From Baylisascaris procyonis (lineage: Eukaryota > Nematoda > Chromadorea > Rhabditida > Ascarididae), in NCBI GenBank assembly GCA_037389465.1, contig JAZARR010000146.1, forward strand, positions 3,256,001 to 3,320,000: a DNA stretch of 64,000 nucleotides. The letters run 5' to 3'. A program made the position numbers and the translations under genes. The notes beneath the pieces were generated by a model. That model ran no database searches. It worked only from the letters and a program-made list of their open reading frames with translations, and was not told the origin of the DNA. This document shows, one piece after another, positions 56,580 through 64,000 of this stretch (position 1 is the first letter of the stretch; each line of letters begins with the position of its first letter).

Positions 56580-59500
56580 ACGTTTGCACTTATGAGTTTC
56601 TCCGGTAGTTTCAATTCGAGAGCCAATGAATGTAGCAGTGTGTAATTTTAAAGAGTATAACGAATGCCGTTAGATGATGATCTGCTGTACTACGTCTCAA
56701 ATTAAACTCCCAATTTCGAGACGTACGTATATTGAAAGATGAAAAAAAAAATGCTGTGAGCATTTTATATTGATCGGTTTTTCGTTTTGTCCCTGCGAGG
56801 CTACAAAAAAAGCGAATCCCTTGTGGGCTTATGTGGGCGTTTAGGTCATCAAAACTATAAAGGTATTATTTCGCATATTAATTATTTATTGATAACTTGT
56901 GAAACTGGTTAACTAGGTGAGCGGAAGCAAAAGTGCATATCGTGCCACCTTCGTTGGCACACCGTCGGCACGCTTCCTCACTTGTCGTCACGTTGTAACG
57001 CTCTGCACATGAACATATTGTGCTCTTGAATTGCTTATCAATGAGTATCTCTATCGACTCATCGAGTATAAACATAAAATGTTGTACAATAATTAATTGA
57101 ATAGAGAGTGAAATTAATCAAAAGGACAATGCACGAAGAGGAAAATTGATAGAATTTATTAATGATTGTTGACATATTGTCGAATTACCTACGATCAATA
57201 CGCAGACTACTTTGCCAGAACTCAGAATATTACAACGATCGTCTACAGTTTGTGTGCTTTTATAGCGAACAATCGTAAAAGTTTATTGCTACCTACATTT
57301 TTGAAATGTTGCTCGTGTTTTTCCTCTTGCGCCATAAAACATGTTAATCTGCAAACTTGAAGCTCATGCTTAATATATATTTTTCATCGCTAACTAACCT
57401 ATATATTCTCACTGTTTTAAGATGGCAGTGCTATATTTCGTGTCATTATTGTCACTATGTGAGGTGGCATTTTAACAGTTCGCCGATAATTGATGTGTGA
57501 CGCAGTGAATGACAGTGCATAGAGCATAACTGCATTTCGAGTTGAAAATTTCGATCTTACTTGAAGAACTAATTATGCAGATTCTTGATGCGTGCTTCTA
57601 TAGGTGCTTAGCAATAAAACTTCAGTGAAGTTCAGTCTTAGGAACATGAGTTGATACCTTTCATATTGATTCAAAAGATTGATAGACTGAAACGAAGCAA
57701 AAAATGCCTAGAATCAAAAAAAGAGCAGCTATTGAATTATGCTTGCTTTTTGTCGTTTTTCAGCAAGTTTTGTAATACTTAAATATCGATGCTTTTCTTC
57801 GAACATACTCCCACTGTTTTCTTCAAAATTCTATACGCTTGTCATACATTCACGCTGTAATAAAACTCAACCTCTCTTCGATTCACTATGAAATTGCACG
57901 TTTTGCAAAAAGAAATGTCTCGTTTTCCTTTTTTAGCATTGACAATTTCAATTCTGAAAATAGCATATAGAGCGCAATGTACTATCATTAATACTTCAAA
58001 CAAACGCTCCTTTCTTTTAGAATTAAATAGTTTTCATCTAACTCTTGTCATTCCCATTACAATAACGCTGATTTTATAAGTCAACTTCAGCAATATGTTA
58101 CACTTCAATTGCTCCAGGAAGACAGGAACAATCTGATAACTATTGCTGTGCTGAGAAATAGCTAGAGGAAGATGACGTTACAATACGGCGAGCAGGTAAT
58201 ATAAGGCAAATGAGGTTGCATTCGAAACTGTCCGTCAGGTCGGCGAATGGGCTAGAAGATTTCAATCATGCCCTCTCAAAATATCTTACTATATGAGATT
58301 ATTATCTTATGTTCTACCTCATTATTCGCTTCGCTCTTCCTCAATGCATTTTTCTTTTAGCTCATATGCCTCAGTTCAATGTATTTTCATGCAAGGGTTT
58401 GTTGGTACAAATTTCTCAGCCATTATTTACAGTGTATTACGCATAACTCGAAACTTGCTAATCTTTGATTGTTCACAAACTTACTTTACATCAGTACATT
58501 TGTGGGAGTTTCTTGTTTCCATAATTGTTCCATTACCTATAAAATTCTATTCCGCAACTCAAAAAACTCTCTCTACTTTGCACAAAAACCAACTGCTAAT
58601 TTTTTAAATTGTTTTGCCACATCCGAATCCAATCAGTTGTTCTTTCTTTATTTCATTGGTAAATTTCCGCATTCTTCAAAAGCTGCCTACCGCAACAGAA
58701 ATTATTCTCAGTGAAGTAGGAAATTCTTAAGTGCTAAAAAGACGGCAATCCATTCAAGAGACGCTACCTTTAGGGAAATCCAGTTGTGCACCTTTCTGTC
58801 TTATTTTTTGAAGAGAGGATTACATCTTCCAAAAAATAGGTTCTCCTGCAACTATCACTACCTCAAATCTATTTCGGATATCAAATATGTTATATAAATC
58901 GTTGTTTCGGTTTCATTATCGAATTTTACCACTGCTTACACATTTCCTAAAAGTACATAGTGGACCGATACGATACATATATTTGTTGTATTAGGCAATT
59001 AACAAAATGAGACAGACTCTTGCACTCTTAAGGTCGTAACATTTGTTTCTTATTCTCCTCTTAGGCTTATTAAGTTTGCTTCTCCTGCATCACCCCCCCC
59101 CCCCCTCCCCTCCCCCATTTCCTCCTTTATTCCCTTCACGTCTTTGATTTCGTCCCTCTCATCTTCTTCCTGTTCCACATAGCTTTCGCCCCTTAACCGA
59201 TGCATTGCCACCCGATCGCGAAACGTTCTGATGATGATTTTCGTTGTTACTATTTTTACTAGTTAAAGATCCTGCCCTCATTTGTTAATTTAATGCAATT
59301 CCCTCAAAAAAAAAGTTTGCATATCTGTTCAATTCTCACTTGTGATTTTCTGTCGCTAATAAATCCTCCTTCCTTAGCGCAATTTACATGTGCATATTTT
59401 ATTGGAAGAATTAACACATAACATGTGAGAAATGAACACCTTTATAATAAACAGATAGGAAAACGCAATAGATGAATTGGCACATTATGCACTTTTACAT

Positions 59501-60275
59501 TCCACTAAACAAACTTATTAGTTCCATAGTTTGCCGGCAAATAATAAACTGTAAGCAATAGTGCAGTTATTTTTCAACTGATCCTATTGCTCGCAAAAAT
59601 TCCTCGTATGAAAGTTTCTTTTTTTTTGCATCTTAGTCACCTGGAAAATGAAGAACAATCGGATGTCAAATACATATATGTCATCTTCTTTTGAATGCTT
59701 AAGTATCTGTAACACTTTTCAGAAAAATTCACCTAAAAAGTTGTCTTATTGTGTACATTATATCTATCAGAATTTTCAACTCTAGCTTCAATAACTTTCA
59801 ATTTTAAACTAATAGAGACAAACAAAGAAGCACAAAGACAAACACACACCTACGCATACAATTAGATACGAATGCACTTTACACAAATGCTTGAAAAAAT
59901 TTTTTGTATACTACATACGAATAATAACATTCTCATAGAATGTCATTTGAAAAGGCAAAAAAATGCATTTACTTCTTTCATTTGTCATATTTTCAATCGT
60001 ATTCATTTCCTATGTTTCGAAAATGAAATCATTTTTTTCAAATAGATGATAGTATCATGACGATTAACAATAAAAAAAAAATACTTTCAAATATATTTTT
60101 TAATGTTCATTTTTATATTTGGAATAGAATTTCTTTTTTTCCGCAAGCGCATTTAGTAGGGAAAATTTATTGAACAATTTGTTCAACAAATTCATTTATT
60201 TTGTGAAAAAGTCGTCGAATAAAATTTTCTCGTTTAAACGTTTACAATAATTTATGAACGTCGTTTGGTGCAAAT
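56580..60275. other. Non-coding spacer upstream of the mucin-like gene
   Basis: AT-rich sequence without supported exons. A C-rich homopolymer tract lies at 59093-59115 (CCCCCCCCCCCC with T interruptions). The nearest several hundred bases would contain the promoter of the gene starting at 60283, but no defined element is recognisable. Confidence 0.45.
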
Positions 60276-60282
60276 TTCAGCA
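60275..60282 (+). promoter_or_regulatory. Likely spliced-leader (trans-splice) acceptor
   Basis: ATTTCAG ends at 60280 and is followed after only two bases (CA) by the ATG of a signal-peptide exon. In nematodes a TTTCAG directly before the start codon is the usual site of spliced-leader addition. It could instead be an ordinary acceptor following a 5' UTR exon. Confidence 0.5.
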
Positions 60283-63552
<3,270 letters not shown>

Positions 63553-63911
63553 GGCTGAGTTTAACGAAGAAACTCATCACTTTTTTTCGTTATGATCATA
63601 ATATGCACGATAGCGAGTTTGGATGCAAAAATGTGACCCTTACTTTCGAAAAAAATCAGCTATTCACATGGCTCAGACTATTATTAGCTAAATTGAATGA
63701 AGAATCAAAAGAATAGCAATTTTTGTAGGCACTGATTTCGCTTGAAAATTTCCTTTCATCAAAGAGAATTATTCGGCTCAATTTTTGACAAAAAAGCCTT
63801 TCTCATGTTGCCAACCAGAAATGATGATGCTCGTTTAACTAACAAAAGAAAAAAGAGATTCTTGAGTGTAATTCGACTTTGTCTTTTCTTTCAAAGTGAT
63901 GGGTGCATTTA

Positions 63912-63921
63912 ATAAATAAAA
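63912..63921 (+). terminator. Polyadenylation signal candidate of the mucin-like gene
   Basis: Overlapping AATAAATAAA about 360 bp after the stop codon. Confidence 0.45.
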
Positions 63922-64000
63922 ACGAGTTGTTCTGTTCTTTCTATCATGTTTTCTTTTCTAAGATTTATTTTTTTATGATGATTAAAAAATGGAGTGAAAA

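Overview
The window looks like AT-rich nuclear DNA from a metazoan, most likely a nematode. It has spliced genes with GT..AG introns from about 300 bp to 4 kb, long (AT)n microsatellites, decayed LINE retrotransposons, a degenerin/ENaC channel, and a start codon directly behind a TTTCAG that resembles a spliced-leader acceptor. There are no bacterial-style operons. All gene models were assembled by hand from reading frame, splice phase and protein motifs. Nothing was searched or computed.

Layout. (1) 0.9-2.0 kb, minus strand: weak exons that may be the 5' part of a membrane-anchored, DPP IV-like protein running off the left edge. (2) 3.05-14.1 kb, minus strand: a large multi-exon gene of about 1,300 codons for a basic, Ser/Pro-rich, probably nuclear protein that I do not recognise; possible further 5' exons lie at 15.1 and 18.9 kb. 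(3) 14-27 kb: mostly intergenic, with microsatellites, a G-quadruplex-type tract, a plus-strand LINE remnant (19.2-20.1 kb) and a cluster of TGATAA (GATA-factor) sites at 23.9-24.5 kb. (4) 26.95-37.58 kb, plus strand: an 11-exon DEG/ENaC channel of about 532 aa. Its eighth (largest) coding-region intron holds antisense LINE fragments. (5) 37.6-41.4 kb: intergenic, with a perfect 22-bp inverted repeat. (6) 41.39-48.43 kb, plus strand: an 11-exon homologue of human KIAA0930 of about 422 aa, with every splice phase consistent. (7) 48.4-60.3 kb: no convincing gene. (8) 60.28-63.55 kb, plus strand: a 4-exon gene for a secreted, Ser/Thr/Pro-rich mucin-like protein of about 284 aa.

The genes do not form an obvious pathway. 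The channel would sit in the plasma membrane, the KIAA0930 homologue has no established function, and the mucin-like protein would be exported. The most unusual points are a glutamine where the channel family usually has a pore-lining glutamate, recurrent GTC-type 5' splice sites, and the GATA-site cluster upstream of the channel.
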